DNA from: Verrucomicrobiota bacterium
GTDB taxonomy: Bacteria; Verrucomicrobiota; Verrucomicrobiia; Limisphaerales; PALSA-1396
Assembly (NCBI GenBank): GCA_016200005.1
Contig: JACQFP010000026.1
Span: 145,203-209,202 of the forward strand
DNA length: 64,000 nt
Direction of reading: 5' to 3'
Part shown: piece by piece, positions 9,596 through 18,200 of the stretch
How the letters are laid out: each line of letters begins with the position of its first letter
Numbering within the stretch: position 1 is the first letter of the stretch
The notes under the pieces: generated by a model
The model's database searches: none
Seen by the model: the letters and a program-made list of their open reading frames with translations, nothing else
What the model was told of the DNA's origin: nothing
Program-made: the position numbers and the translations under genes

Positions 9596-9749
9596 AAAGT
9601 TGCTCGTTGAGCGCGCTGCAATATAGCGACCGGCCAAAATGAATATCAAGTCTCATTTGGCGAATTCATTTTCACTGTTGCGCAGTCGGGTCTGAATAAT
9701 CGCTTTTAATGTCGCGTAGCTGCATTATGCTCGCGGCGGGAATCGACTC

Positions 9750-11156
<1,407 letters not shown>

Positions 11157-11239
11157 AGGAACGAGACGGCCATTACGCCGCGCGCTTCTGCGCAATGTCA
11201 CTTCAGCGGCCGAGGCAAAGCAGGCGAACCCGGCAACGA

Positions 11240-11722
11240 GCTTCTCGACCCGTTCTGGAAACTTCCCAAACAGCTTGAGCCGTCTGCGAGCCAGTTGCGC
11301 AAATCTTTGAACTGGTATGCCAAGTTTCTGGAAAGTTGCCAGAAGCTCCCGAAGCCGCTCCACAACTTTTTGAAACGGTGCAGAACTTTATGGAGCCGTC
11401 TCCCGACTTTCTGAAAATGTTCCAGGAGTTTCTGAATCGGCTCAGCAACACCTGAAACGGTTCCAGAACCTTGTGAACCGGTTTCGCAAGCTCCTGAAAC
11501 AGCTTCCCAAGACTATGGAGCAGTCCGCGATCTCGTGGAATCGTTTTAGAACCTCCTGAATCGGCTCCAGCACCTCAGGGATCGGTTTCCCACGTCCTGA
11601 AACCATTCCAGAAACTCCTAAATCGGTTTCACAACCTCTTGAAACGGTTCCAGAAGCCCATGAATCCGCTTCAGAAAGCCACTAAACCGTCTCCAAACGT
11701 CATGGAATCTCTCCACTAACTC
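11240..11722. repeat. Degenerate 21-bp tandem repeat array, about 22 units
   Basis: Between pyk and the next gene lies a stretch of roughly 480 nt built from imperfect units of 21 nt, a few of 20 nt. A representative unit is TGAAACGGTTCCAGAACCTC. Units share TGAA/TGGA at the start, a central CGGTTCC-like core and CAGAAC-like end, and are clearly diverged from one another. Read on the minus strand the unit spells a heptad such as ELLEPFQ, so it may descend from a coiled-coil gene, but 20-nt units break any long frame. The flanks (11157-11239 and 11723-11905) show no gene. Confidence 0.75.
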
Positions 11723-11905
11723 CTTGTAAATGAGCCGGTTTAGCCCGGTTTCCAATGCAAATTCCCGGAAAGCGTCAATCGGGTAGATTCCAGCCTTTAC
11801 CGAAAAAACTCATGATTTTGGAAGATTTTTTGAAAGATTGACCCCCCTTCCCCCGTATTGCCAGGCGAGCAGTATCACAATCAAAACCAAAAATAATATA
11901 AACCT

Positions 11906-12598
11906 ATGATCAAACTTCCTTGGTTCCCTCCCGACGAGCCTGGCCAAATAATCTGGCTGACCAATTACCGGGGCAAAATCCCCACGCACGGGCCGACCTG
12001 TGGCCTGGACGCTGGCGAACTGTCCGATACGGACCAAGACCTCGAACTCTACATCTGGGTGCTCCAGACCTGGCATCCGGCCATCAAGCAGGACCTCCAG
12101 GAGGCCACTGCCTTCAAACGCATCGTCGGCAACGGAACGGGCACCGACAACGTGGTCGTGCCCGATGCCAGCAGCTTCTCGCCGCCCGGCATGCGCCCGC
12201 CCGGAGTGCTCACCCGTCTCTTCAATCAAATTGCGCGCATGAAAAAGAACGCCGGTTACACCGAAGCCATCGGGCAAGACTTGAAAATCATCGGCGCGGA
12301 GGACACCAGCGTGCATCCCGTCCCCGAATTCAAACCCGTCGTGGGGCAGGGCGATGTCTGCCAGTGCGTGCACATCACCTTCACCAAATTCGGCCATCAA
12401 GGTATTCATATTGAGAGCCGGCGCAATAATGGGGCGTGGGAATTCCTGGGCATCGACACCGAGGCACCCTACGACGACGAGCGCGCGTTGCTCGTGGCCA
12501 CCACCGCCGAGACGCGCGAATACCGGATGCGCTACTGGGACAAAGGCAGCCCCAATGGCGACTGGAGTCCGGTCCAAAGAGTCATCGTCGGCCCGTAG
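11906..12598 (+). CDS. Conserved hypothetical protein with fibronectin-like C-terminus
   Basis: A 230-residue protein I cannot assign to a named family. The N-terminal half (WFPPDEPGQIIWLTNYRGKI) is followed by a predicted helical region and a Pro/Gly linker (SFSPPGMRPPGVL). The last 80 residues look like a beta-sandwich ending EYRMRYWDKGSPNGDWS then VQRVIVGP, the type of ending seen in fibronectin III-like modules. There is no signal peptide or membrane helix. I recall similar architectures in hypothetical proteins of this phylum, but have not searched. No clear Shine-Dalgarno sequence precedes the ATG. It sits directly after the 21-bp repeat array. Confidence 0.65.
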   Translation: MIKLPWFPPDEPGQIIWLTNYRGKIPTHGPTCGLDAGELSDTDQDLELYIWVLQTWHPAIKQDLQEATAFKRIVGNGTGTDNVVVPDASSFSPPGMRPPGVLTRLFNQIARMKKNAGYTEAIGQDLKIIGAEDTSVHPVPEFKPVVGQGDVCQCVHITFTKFGHQGIHIESRRNNGAWEFLGIDTEAPYDDERALLVATTAETREYRMRYWDKGSPNGDWSPVQRVIVGP

Positions 12599-12605
12599 CG
12601 CATGA

Positions 12606-12683
12606 GGCAGGGCGGGCAGTCCGCTGTCCGCCCTGCCAAAGCTTGAAACAGCCGACGGCGCGCACGGGAGTGGCGCGCCCTAC
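12606..12683. repeat. Palindromic interspersed element, copy A
   Basis: A 78-nt intergenic element starting GGCAGGGCGGGCAG and ending GCGCGCCCTAC. It is closely similar along its length to the copy at 13645-13719. The ends are near-inverted repeats (GCAGGGCG against CGCCCTAC) and the first half forms a hairpin (GGCGGGCAG with CTGTCCGCC). It lies between the hypothetical gene and DUF3892 copy 1. Confidence 0.75.
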
Positions 12684-12696
12684 GCACAACAAGAAT

Positions 12697-13011
12697 GTGA
12701 AACAGAATCTGACCTTCGCCACACGACTCGAAGTCAACTGCATCAGCAGAAGCGACCGACCCGACCTGCATGAGCGCATCAAAGCCATCGGTGGCGGTTT
12801 TCCCGGACACTTATGGGTGCATCTGCAGGAACTGGCCATCCGCTGGATCGAAGACGGCACGTTCGAATACTACGTGGAAAAAGGCGGGGATGCGGTTTAT
12901 CTCATCGTGGCGGTCAGCCAGGAGGGTCAAAAATACCTTAAGATGCCAGACGACGGAGAGGAACCGAACCACCTGTTGCGCCTGCCAGATTGTCCAAGAT
13001 CGCGTCCGTAG
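12697..13011 (+). CDS. DUF3892 protein, copy 1 (probable non-ATG start)
   Basis: A product of about 104 residues that is a DUF3892 protein: VNCISRSDRPDLHERI, then GGGFPG, AIRWIEDGTFEYYVE, and the end LKMPDDGEEPNHLLRLPDC. It is about three-quarters identical to copy 2 at 13264. At the codon matching copy 2's ATG, this copy has TTC, so the start has been lost or moved. A GTG at 12697 is the best remaining candidate; no good ribosome site is seen. DUF3892 function is unknown. It may be decaying. Confidence 0.6.
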   Translation: MKQNLTFATRLEVNCISRSDRPDLHERIKAIGGGFPGHLWVHLQELAIRWIEDGTFEYYVEKGGDAVYLIVAVSQEGQKYLKMPDDGEEPNHLLRLPDCPRSRP

Positions 13012-13061
13012 GAACAGGGTGATAATCCAGCACCGCCGCCGCCGTTACAAAGCAAACTCGC

Positions 13062-13091
13062 AGCGGCCTTCGGAAACGCAGGCCGCTTTTT
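13062..13091 (+). terminator. Rho-independent terminator after DUF3892 copy 1
   Basis: The 7-bp stem AGCGGCC/GGCCGCT with a 12-nt loop is followed by a run of T. It begins 50 nt after the stop of DUF3892 copy 1. Only the right arm and T run (GGCCGCTTTTTTT) survive after copy 2. Confidence 0.65.
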
Positions 13092-13263
13092 GGTGCCAGG
13101 AAACCTCCATTGACCTGTGAACGGCCATTTTCTATTGTTCGAATATAGGGAAAAAAGCTTCCGGGAGAGCGTGCAGTCTCTGCCCGCCGCCACGCATCAC
13201 AGATGACGGGCGTCCTGCCGCGAAACTGGACGAGATGGAATTCGCACAAACGAAGGAAGAGCT

Positions 13264-13548
13264 ATGGCAACGCGAGTCGAAGTTAACTGCATTAACAGAA
13301 CCGACAGGCATGACCCGTATGAGCGCATCAACGCCATCGGTGGCGGTTTTCCCGGACACCAATGGACGCATCCGCACGAACTGGCCATCCGCTGGATCGA
13401 AGACGGCACGTTCGAGTACTACATGGAAAAAGGCATGTATGAGTTTCGTCTCATCGTGGCGATCAGCCATTACGGTCACAAATACCTCAAGACCAGCGCC
13501 GACGGAGACCAGCCGGACAACCTCTTGAGCCTGCCAGAGTGCCCGTGA
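13264..13548 (+). CDS. DUF3892 protein, copy 2
   Basis: A 94-residue DUF3892 protein: VNCINRTDRHDPYERI, GGGFPGHQW, ELAIRWIEDGTFEYYME, SHYGHKYLKTSADG, ending DNLLSLPECP. It has a proper ATG with GGAAGAG 5 nt upstream, so it looks like the functional member of the pair. Sequence downstream of both copies is also similar (TTTTCTATTGT occurs after each), so a segment of about 0.5 kb was duplicated. DUF3892 proteins often accompany phage or defence genes, but their activity is unknown. Confidence 0.85.
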   Translation: MATRVEVNCINRTDRHDPYERINAIGGGFPGHQWTHPHELAIRWIEDGTFEYYMEKGMYEFRLIVAISHYGHKYLKTSADGDQPDNLLSLPECP

Positions 13549-13620
13549 TTGCATTGAGGCCGCTTTTTTTGCGCTGAAAGCTGCGTTGACCCGTGCACAA
13601 CCGTTTTCTATTGTCCATTC

Positions 13621-14091
13621 ATGGCGAAGAAAACTTCCGGCGCAGGTAGGGCGGGCAGTCCCCTGCCCGCCGCTGGCACGCCAACCGCCGACGGCGCGCA
13701 CGGAGTGACGCGCCCTACCACCAGAACCAAACCCTCCGCCCTCGTGGATACGCTGGTCATTTACTGCGGCGACAATCTGGAACAACTCAAGAAACTGCCC
13801 GACGCCTGCGTTGACCTCAGCTACATTGACCCGCCGTTCAATTCCAACCGCAACTACGAAGTCTTTTGGGGCGAGACCAAGGAGAAGCGCGCCTTTGAAG
13901 ACCGCCACGCCAGCACGCAAGCCTACATTGACTTCATGCGCCCGCCCTGCGTGGAACTGGCCCGCGTCCTCAAAAAGACCGGCAGCTTTTATTACCACTG
14001 CGACTGGCACGCCTCCCACTACGTCAAGGTCATGCTCGGCGAGATTTTCGGAGAAAATAATTTCTTTGCGCATCATTCCCTGCGAAGCTAG
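13621..14091 (+). pseudogene. Truncated site-specific DNA methyltransferase with palindromic element in frame
   Basis: The open frame gives 156 residues: a short N-terminus, a 25-residue stretch encoded by the palindromic element at 13645-13719, then the start of a type III/beta-class DNA methyltransferase. That part has DTLVIYCGDNLEQLKKLPD, the catalytic motif IDPPFNSN, and helices to SFYYHCDWHASHYVKV and GENNF, after which homology ends abruptly with a stop. Full-length enzymes continue for another 200-300 residues including the target-recognition region and SAM motif I, which are absent, so it should be inactive. The truncation point abuts the BglII-like restriction system. No Shine-Dalgarno is visible at the ATG. 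Confidence 0.8.
13645..13719. repeat. Palindromic interspersed element, copy B, inside the methyltransferase frame
   Basis: A 75-nt element with perfect 9-nt terminal inverted repeats GGTAGGGCG and CGCCCTACC, an internal 9-bp hairpin (GGCGGGCAG, loop TCCC, CTGCCCGCC) and a second short stem (GGCGCG/CGCGCC). It is closely similar to copy A. Because 75 is a multiple of three and has no stop in this frame, it adds 25 codons without closing the reading frame. Confidence 0.8.
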
Positions 14092-14100
14092 ATCTCAGAA

Positions 14101-15060
14101 ATGGTATCCAATCTTTTCAACGAGCGAATTCAAATCGCTGATACGTTCTCAGAAAACGAGCGGCTGGTCACAATCTGTGATGATGCCTTGGTGTGTGCGA
14201 AATCTCTCCCAACGAATTTCTTTTCGTTGATCATCACTTCGCCCCCTTACAACTTGGGCAAGGAATACGAACAGCGAGCCTCGTTGCGGGATTACTTGGC
14301 GCAGCAGAAGCCGCTGATTAAAGAACTGATTCGCTCGCTCAAACGAAGCGGCAGTCTTTGCTGGCAGGTCGGCAATTATGTTGAAGACGGCGAGGTTTTC
14401 CCCCTGGATGTTTACTACTATGACCTTTTCAAGAGCGAGGGATTGCAGCTTCGCAACCGAATTATCTGGCATTTCGAACACGGTCTTCATTGCAGCCTCC
14501 GTTTTTCGGGACGTTATGAGACGTTGCTTTGGTTCACCAAGTCAGACCATTACCTTTTCCATCTCGACCCTGTGCGCGTTCCGGCGAAGTATCCCGGCAA
14601 ACTTCATTTCAAGGGTGAAAAACGCGGCCAACCTTCTGGCAATCCCCTCGGCAAGAATCCGTCGGACGTCTGGACAATCGTAGCCCAAGATTGGGAACGG
14701 GGGATTTGGGAGATTCCGAACGTGAAGGCCAATCACCCGGAGAAAACCGAGCATCCCTGCCAATATCCGGTCGAGTTAGTGGAACGATGTGTCTTGGCAC
14801 TTACGAACGAGAACGACTGGATTTACGATCCCTTTTGCGGCGTCGGTTCTGCCCTCATCGCTGCGGCCAAACACAAACGCCGCGTCGTGGGTTGTGACCG
14901 GGATGAAAAGTATCTGAAAACCGCTCACGAGCGGCTTCACAAATTAGCGGACGGAACGCTCAAGCTGCGCCCGCTAGGCAAGCCGGTCTTTGTGCCGACA
15001 GGTCGCGAGAAGGTTGCTCAACGACCCGCCGCTTGGGAGAACGAAAAGGTTCTGTTGTGA
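14101..15060 (+). CDS. Type II DNA methyltransferase (beta class, probably N4-cytosine)
   Basis: A 319-residue enzyme with catalytic motif IV TSPPYNLG near residue 43 and SAM-binding motif I DPFCGVGSALIAA near 240, in the beta-class order (IV before I). The SPPY form is typical of N4-cytosine methyltransferases, and M.BglII is of that kind. The C-terminal extension (KPVFVPTGREK) is short. The next gene is a BglII-like endonuclease with a 4-nt overlap if its GTG start is used, so this enzyme should protect the host at the same site. The specificity AGATCT is inferred only from the endonuclease family. Confidence 0.87.
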   Translation: MVSNLFNERIQIADTFSENERLVTICDDALVCAKSLPTNFFSLIITSPPYNLGKEYEQRASLRDYLAQQKPLIKELIRSLKRSGSLCWQVGNYVEDGEVFPLDVYYYDLFKSEGLQLRNRIIWHFEHGLHCSLRFSGRYETLLWFTKSDHYLFHLDPVRVPAKYPGKLHFKGEKRGQPSGNPLGKNPSDVWTIVAQDWERGIWEIPNVKANHPEKTEHPCQYPVELVERCVLALTNENDWIYDPFCGVGSALIAAAKHKRRVVGCDRDEKYLKTAHERLHKLADGTLKLRPLGKPVFVPTGREKVAQRPAAWENEKVLL

Positions 15061-15629
15061 AAGTCGCGGGCGAGTTTTCCTTCAACAACGGTTCAACCTT
15101 TGTCACCAAGCACTATCAGGCTTTGCTTGATGAAGTTTATGAGGTCATTGCGCGGGTCGACAGCGCCATCCACAAAACGAAGCGAAGCAAAGAGAAGACG
15201 ATGCGGCGGCGAATGCTTTTCAGCCCCAGAGCGCTCAATGCATCTTTCAAGCGGGAGTTTTCCACCTTTGATGAATGGTCACAGTGCAAGGTTCGTTGTG
15301 ACTATCCGACCGAGTTTTACAAGCCGGGATACAAAGCCGAACCACTATCCAAAGGAGCGTTTCGCGAAATGGATTTTGTGAAGGGCGGGCTGGGCGTTGA
15401 AGTGCAGTTCGGCAAGTATGCGTTCATGGTTTACAACGTCTGCGCCAAGATGACGATCTTTCACAAACTCGGCCACATCAAAGCCGGCATTGAGATTGTG
15501 CCGATCAAGCGGTTTGCCGACCAGATGTCCACCGGTGTCTCTTACTTTGAGCAGTTCGTTTGGGATTTGCAGCATCGCGGGGTTGCCGACATTGACATCC
15601 CCGTTCTCATCATCGGCATTGATGCTTAA
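15057..15629 (+). CDS. BglII-family type II restriction endonuclease
   Basis: About 190 residues. The region MDFVKGGLGVEVQFGKYAF holds the catalytic pattern of BglII: Asp, then nine residues on Glu, then Gln two further (D-x8-E-x-Q). This matches Asp84, Glu93 and Gln95 of BglII, whose Gln replaces the usual Lys. Further family-like segments are HKTKRSKEKTM, GIEIVPIKR, MSTGVSYFEQ and VPVLIIGID-like PVLIIGID. I chose the GTG at 15057, which overlaps the methyltransferase stop as GTGA and has AAAAGG 7 nt before it; a TTG at 15033 is the alternative. It cleaves unmodified DNA, probably at AGATCT or a related site. Confidence 0.8.
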   Translation: MKVAGEFSFNNGSTFVTKHYQALLDEVYEVIARVDSAIHKTKRSKEKTMRRRMLFSPRALNASFKREFSTFDEWSQCKVRCDYPTEFYKPGYKAEPLSKGAFREMDFVKGGLGVEVQFGKYAFMVYNVCAKMTIFHKLGHIKAGIEIVPIKRFADQMSTGVSYFEQFVWDLQHRGVADIDIPVLIIGIDA

Positions 15630-15674
15630 GATGCGAAGCCCAAAAACAGGCTACTGAAGGCGGCCTTGTCAGCC

Positions 15675-16769
15675 TCACTGCGCTCCATTACCTGATGAAA
15701 CAGAGCGTCTCAGAATCTTCATGTAGGATTGGTCTTTTTCCCTATTTTCCCAAGCTGCACGAATATGTTTGACGAGCTCTGGGAGATCGCTCTCGACCGT
15801 CGAACGCCACAAATTTGGCTGATATTCATGGACACGAAGCATGTTATCAACATCAAACACTTTACCAGTCCCAGATGCTTTGATCAGGGCTACAGGCTTT
15901 TCCATAGCCATGCGAAGTCCCAATTCGAAAAGGACATTCGGGTTGTGATCGGTCAGATCGGCAATCACAAGATCCGCTTCGAGCAACTCGTTCACAATTG
16001 TGGACTGAATGACATCGCTACCCTGCCGGTTGGCAGTCTCGACGTTGAAGCCCGCATCGAGCGCGGCCGGCGTGATCAGGCTCCGAAGAACTTCCGCAAA
16101 AAATCCTATGGGCCGATCTGGGGTTTTCTCGACGAACGGCATTATGACGAATGCCTTTATTCCTGATTTCTTCGCCGCTTCACCCACGATAACAGTCGTG
16201 GGCGTTTCGCTGCCCCCGGCGCTAATCGCCGAGTCGCCAGACGTAATACCCAAGTATTTGCAATTCTCTCGAAACACGCGAGAGAACTCCTCATGGAATT
16301 TCGGTGAAAGCGCAAATTCACGCTCCAAAGTGTTTCCGAGATATTTCATCTCGGGTAAGTTGCTGCTCTTATAATGTTGCAGCACTTTACTGAAGAGTTC
16401 GATTTTATGAAATGCCTCAACCTTTTTTGCATGTTCAACATCTGGACTCGGCGCGTACACGAGCTCCCTTCCGAAGTCGGTAAGTGCTATAAGAGCCGTG
16501 TCACGCGTGCCTGTCGTTAATCCGAAATCCCTGGAGGCCGCACTAAGGTAATAGAAATCAGGTGTCTTAGGTGACATGCTGACTGCCTCAGCGACTTGAG
16601 CTGGTGCCCACGGATTACCACCGTTTAACCCCTTGATTTTGTAAGGAATCTCCAGTGCTTTTGCTAATGGCGCCTTAGGATAAGGGCGTGTGACCTTTCC
16701 GCGCCCTCTGGCTCCCGATCTCCGGCGCGCTTTCAATTGAGGTTTTTCTGTTTTAATTTCTTGAGTCAT
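15675..16769 (-). CDS. Winged-helix plus nucleoside 2-deoxyribosyltransferase-like protein (candidate defence effector)
   Basis: A 364-residue protein. After a basic, disordered start (ARRRSGARGRGK) comes an alpha-helical winged-helix-like part (about 50-180; DFYYLSAASRDFGLTTGTRD, IALTDFG). The C-terminal domain (about 215-350) is of the nucleoside deoxyribosyltransferase/TIR-like class: AFVIMPF, SDVIQSTIVNELLEADLVIA, DLTDHNPNVLFELGLRMA, and KPVALIKA. Such domains act as nucleotide- or NAD-consuming effectors in several conflict systems, and this gene lies beside a restriction system. The ATG at 16769 has GGGGA 7 nt upstream; a GTG lies at 16781. Base composition is less GC-rich than its neighbours, which suggests transfer. 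The enzymatic activity is not proven. Confidence 0.7.
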   Translation of the reverse strand: MTQEIKTEKPQLKARRRSGARGRGKVTRPYPKAPLAKALEIPYKIKGLNGGNPWAPAQVAEAVSMSPKTPDFYYLSAASRDFGLTTGTRDTALIALTDFGRELVYAPSPDVEHAKKVEAFHKIELFSKVLQHYKSSNLPEMKYLGNTLEREFALSPKFHEEFSRVFRENCKYLGITSGDSAISAGGSETPTTVIVGEAAKKSGIKAFVIMPFVEKTPDRPIGFFAEVLRSLITPAALDAGFNVETANRQGSDVIQSTIVNELLEADLVIADLTDHNPNVLFELGLRMAMEKPVALIKASGTGKVFDVDNMLRVHEYQPNLWRSTVESDLPELVKHIRAAWENREKDQSYMKILRRSVSSGNGAQ

Positions 16770-17154
16770 AATTTTCCCCACTTATGGAATATTAGATTCG
16801 TCTCCTCAGCTTGTCGATAAAAGATTAATAGAAGCTTACGCGGCAGTTAGTTTGCCGAACGTTCCCTTTCACCCCGACCCTCTCCCCAAAGAGAAGGAGA
16901 ATCGTTCCCCGTCTCACTGAAATTCACGCGACTGGATTTGCCGAACGCTCATTCCGCGTCGGACAGCGGTGCTAAAGACACGCGCAGTCCAGACGCTTCG
17001 TGACTGCCGGGCGTCCTCGAATTGCGCGGAGCGTCTGGACTGCGGTGCGTTCACCGCCGCTTTTCTTGCGGTGAGGGACACACAGGGATTTGAGCCGGAG
17101 CTTTGCCTCGAATCAGGCTGCGTAAACCTCGGTCTTCACTTAGGCGTGGTTCCT
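16770..17154. other. Gene-free stretch with dispersed-repeat sequence
   Basis: About 385 nt without a convincing gene. It contains two copies of TTTGCCGAACG (near 16850 and 16938), a CACCCCGACCCTCTCCCC block of the kind found as dispersed intergenic repeats, and the inverted repeat annotated at 16983-17044. The promoter of the winged-helix gene should lie at its left end. Confidence 0.5.
16983..17044. repeat. Inverted repeat with 15-nt perfect arms
   Basis: The arms CGCAGTCCAGACGCT (16983-16997) and AGCGTCTGGACTGCG (17030-17044) are exact reverse complements around a 32-nt loop. No T run follows, so it looks like a dispersed palindromic element rather than a terminator. Confidence 0.8.
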
Positions 17155-17298
17155 TCAGCCCAGAAAATAGATCACCAAGGCGACCAACGCGCTCAAGCCC
17201 AAGGCAAAGAGTACGGTGTAGCAAAACGTGCGCATGTCCTGTCGCTGGCGGCCCGTCTTGTGCCACGGAAAATGAAAGTGAAAGTGTCCGATGTGCAC
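17155..17298 (-). CDS. Small single-span membrane protein (tentative)
   Basis: A 47-codon frame from a GTG reads a His/Phe-rich start (GHFHFHFPWHK), a basic patch (TGRQRQDMR) and one clear membrane helix (YTVLFALGLSALVALVIYF) ending at LG. The basic-before-hydrophobic arrangement predicts an N-in anchor. A stop lies just upstream, so no longer start exists; a later in-frame ATG lies at DMRTF. No homologue is recognised and there is no strong ribosome site, so it could be chance. Confidence 0.35.
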   Translation of the reverse strand: MHIGHFHFHFPWHKTGRQRQDMRTFCYTVLFALGLSALVALVIYFLG

Positions 17299-17446
17299 GT
17301 CCGCATGGTATCAACCGCCACGTGAAAAATCAATTAAATGTGCCCGCAGAAGACTGCGCTTCCGCTGCCACAGTCGCGGCGTGAATCCAAGCTGGAGCAG
17401 AAGGGCGCGTATTTACATCTGACCGGGGACGCTATATTGATTGCGT

Positions 17447-18049
17447 ATGAAAAGATATTTTGAGTGTGCGTCAGCATTGCGTTGGCTTTTTCTGCCCTTG
17501 TTTGTTCTGCTGTTTCCTTCTTTGGCTCATGCCCATGTCGGCGTGGGTCAGACCAGCGGCCTTCTCCCCGGGCTGGCTCATCCCGTTACCGGCCTTGACC
17601 ACATCTGCGCAATGATTGCCGTCGGACTTTGGGCGGCACAGCGCGGTGGTCGTGCCATCTGGCTCGTGCCGCTCACGTTCATTTCCGTCATGGCGGTGGG
17701 CGGGCTGCTTGGCGTGGCGGCGATCTCGATTCCGTTTGTCGAGTACGGCATTATTGCGTCCGTGCTCGTGCTGGGTGTTCTCATCGCTGCTGCCGTTCGC
17801 CTTCCGCTGGTCGCGAGCGTTATTGTTATCGGGCTGTTCGCGCTGTTTCATGGCCATGCACATGGCGCCGAGATGCCGGAGACGGCGTCAGGATTCGCTT
17901 ACGGACTGGGATTTATGAGTGCCACGGCCTGCCTTCATCTCTGCGGGGTTGGCGTCGGATTGCTTGCGCAGCGATTAGGCACTGCCCGGATCATTCGTTA
18001 TGCCGGAGTCGCCATCACAGCTTGTGGCGTCTATTTTTGTTTGACCTGA
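17447..18049 (+). CDS. HupE/UreJ family membrane protein
   Basis: A 200-residue membrane protein: signal sequence (WLFLPLFVLLFPSLAHAH), then about six hydrophobic helices. The family hallmark is seen in GLAHPVTGLDHICAMIAVG near the N-terminus and FHGHAHGAEMP in the middle; these His residues are thought to bind metal. HupE/UreJ proteins are associated with nickel uptake beside hydrogenase or urease genes, but none is in this window, so the substrate is uncertain. The ATG at 17447 is used rather than a TTG six bases upstream. Confidence 0.85.
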   Translation: MKRYFECASALRWLFLPLFVLLFPSLAHAHVGVGQTSGLLPGLAHPVTGLDHICAMIAVGLWAAQRGGRAIWLVPLTFISVMAVGGLLGVAAISIPFVEYGIIASVLVLGVLIAAAVRLPLVASVIVIGLFALFHGHAHGAEMPETASGFAYGLGFMSATACLHLCGVGVGLLAQRLGTARIIRYAGVAITACGVYFCLT

Positions 18050-18200
18050 TGCGGTCTCCCATGTGCGTTCATGAGTCAAGCGCGAGCGCGCCGAAGCGCC
18101 GCCGCGAGTAAATCCCTTCGCCAAAGCGCAACGCGAAGCCAGGCCGGAGAAGCAGACGGACTTGATTTGAGCGTTGCTCCGAAGAAATTGTGTCGTCAAA

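Noticed and set aside
9178..9621. Frame overlapping the ferredoxin gene
   Set aside because: It lacks the Cys motif and only shadows the ferredoxin and the RCC1 gene end.
11240..11722. Possible CRISPR array
   Set aside because: The repeats are adjacent without unique spacers, are only 21 nt and diverge strongly; no cas genes are near.
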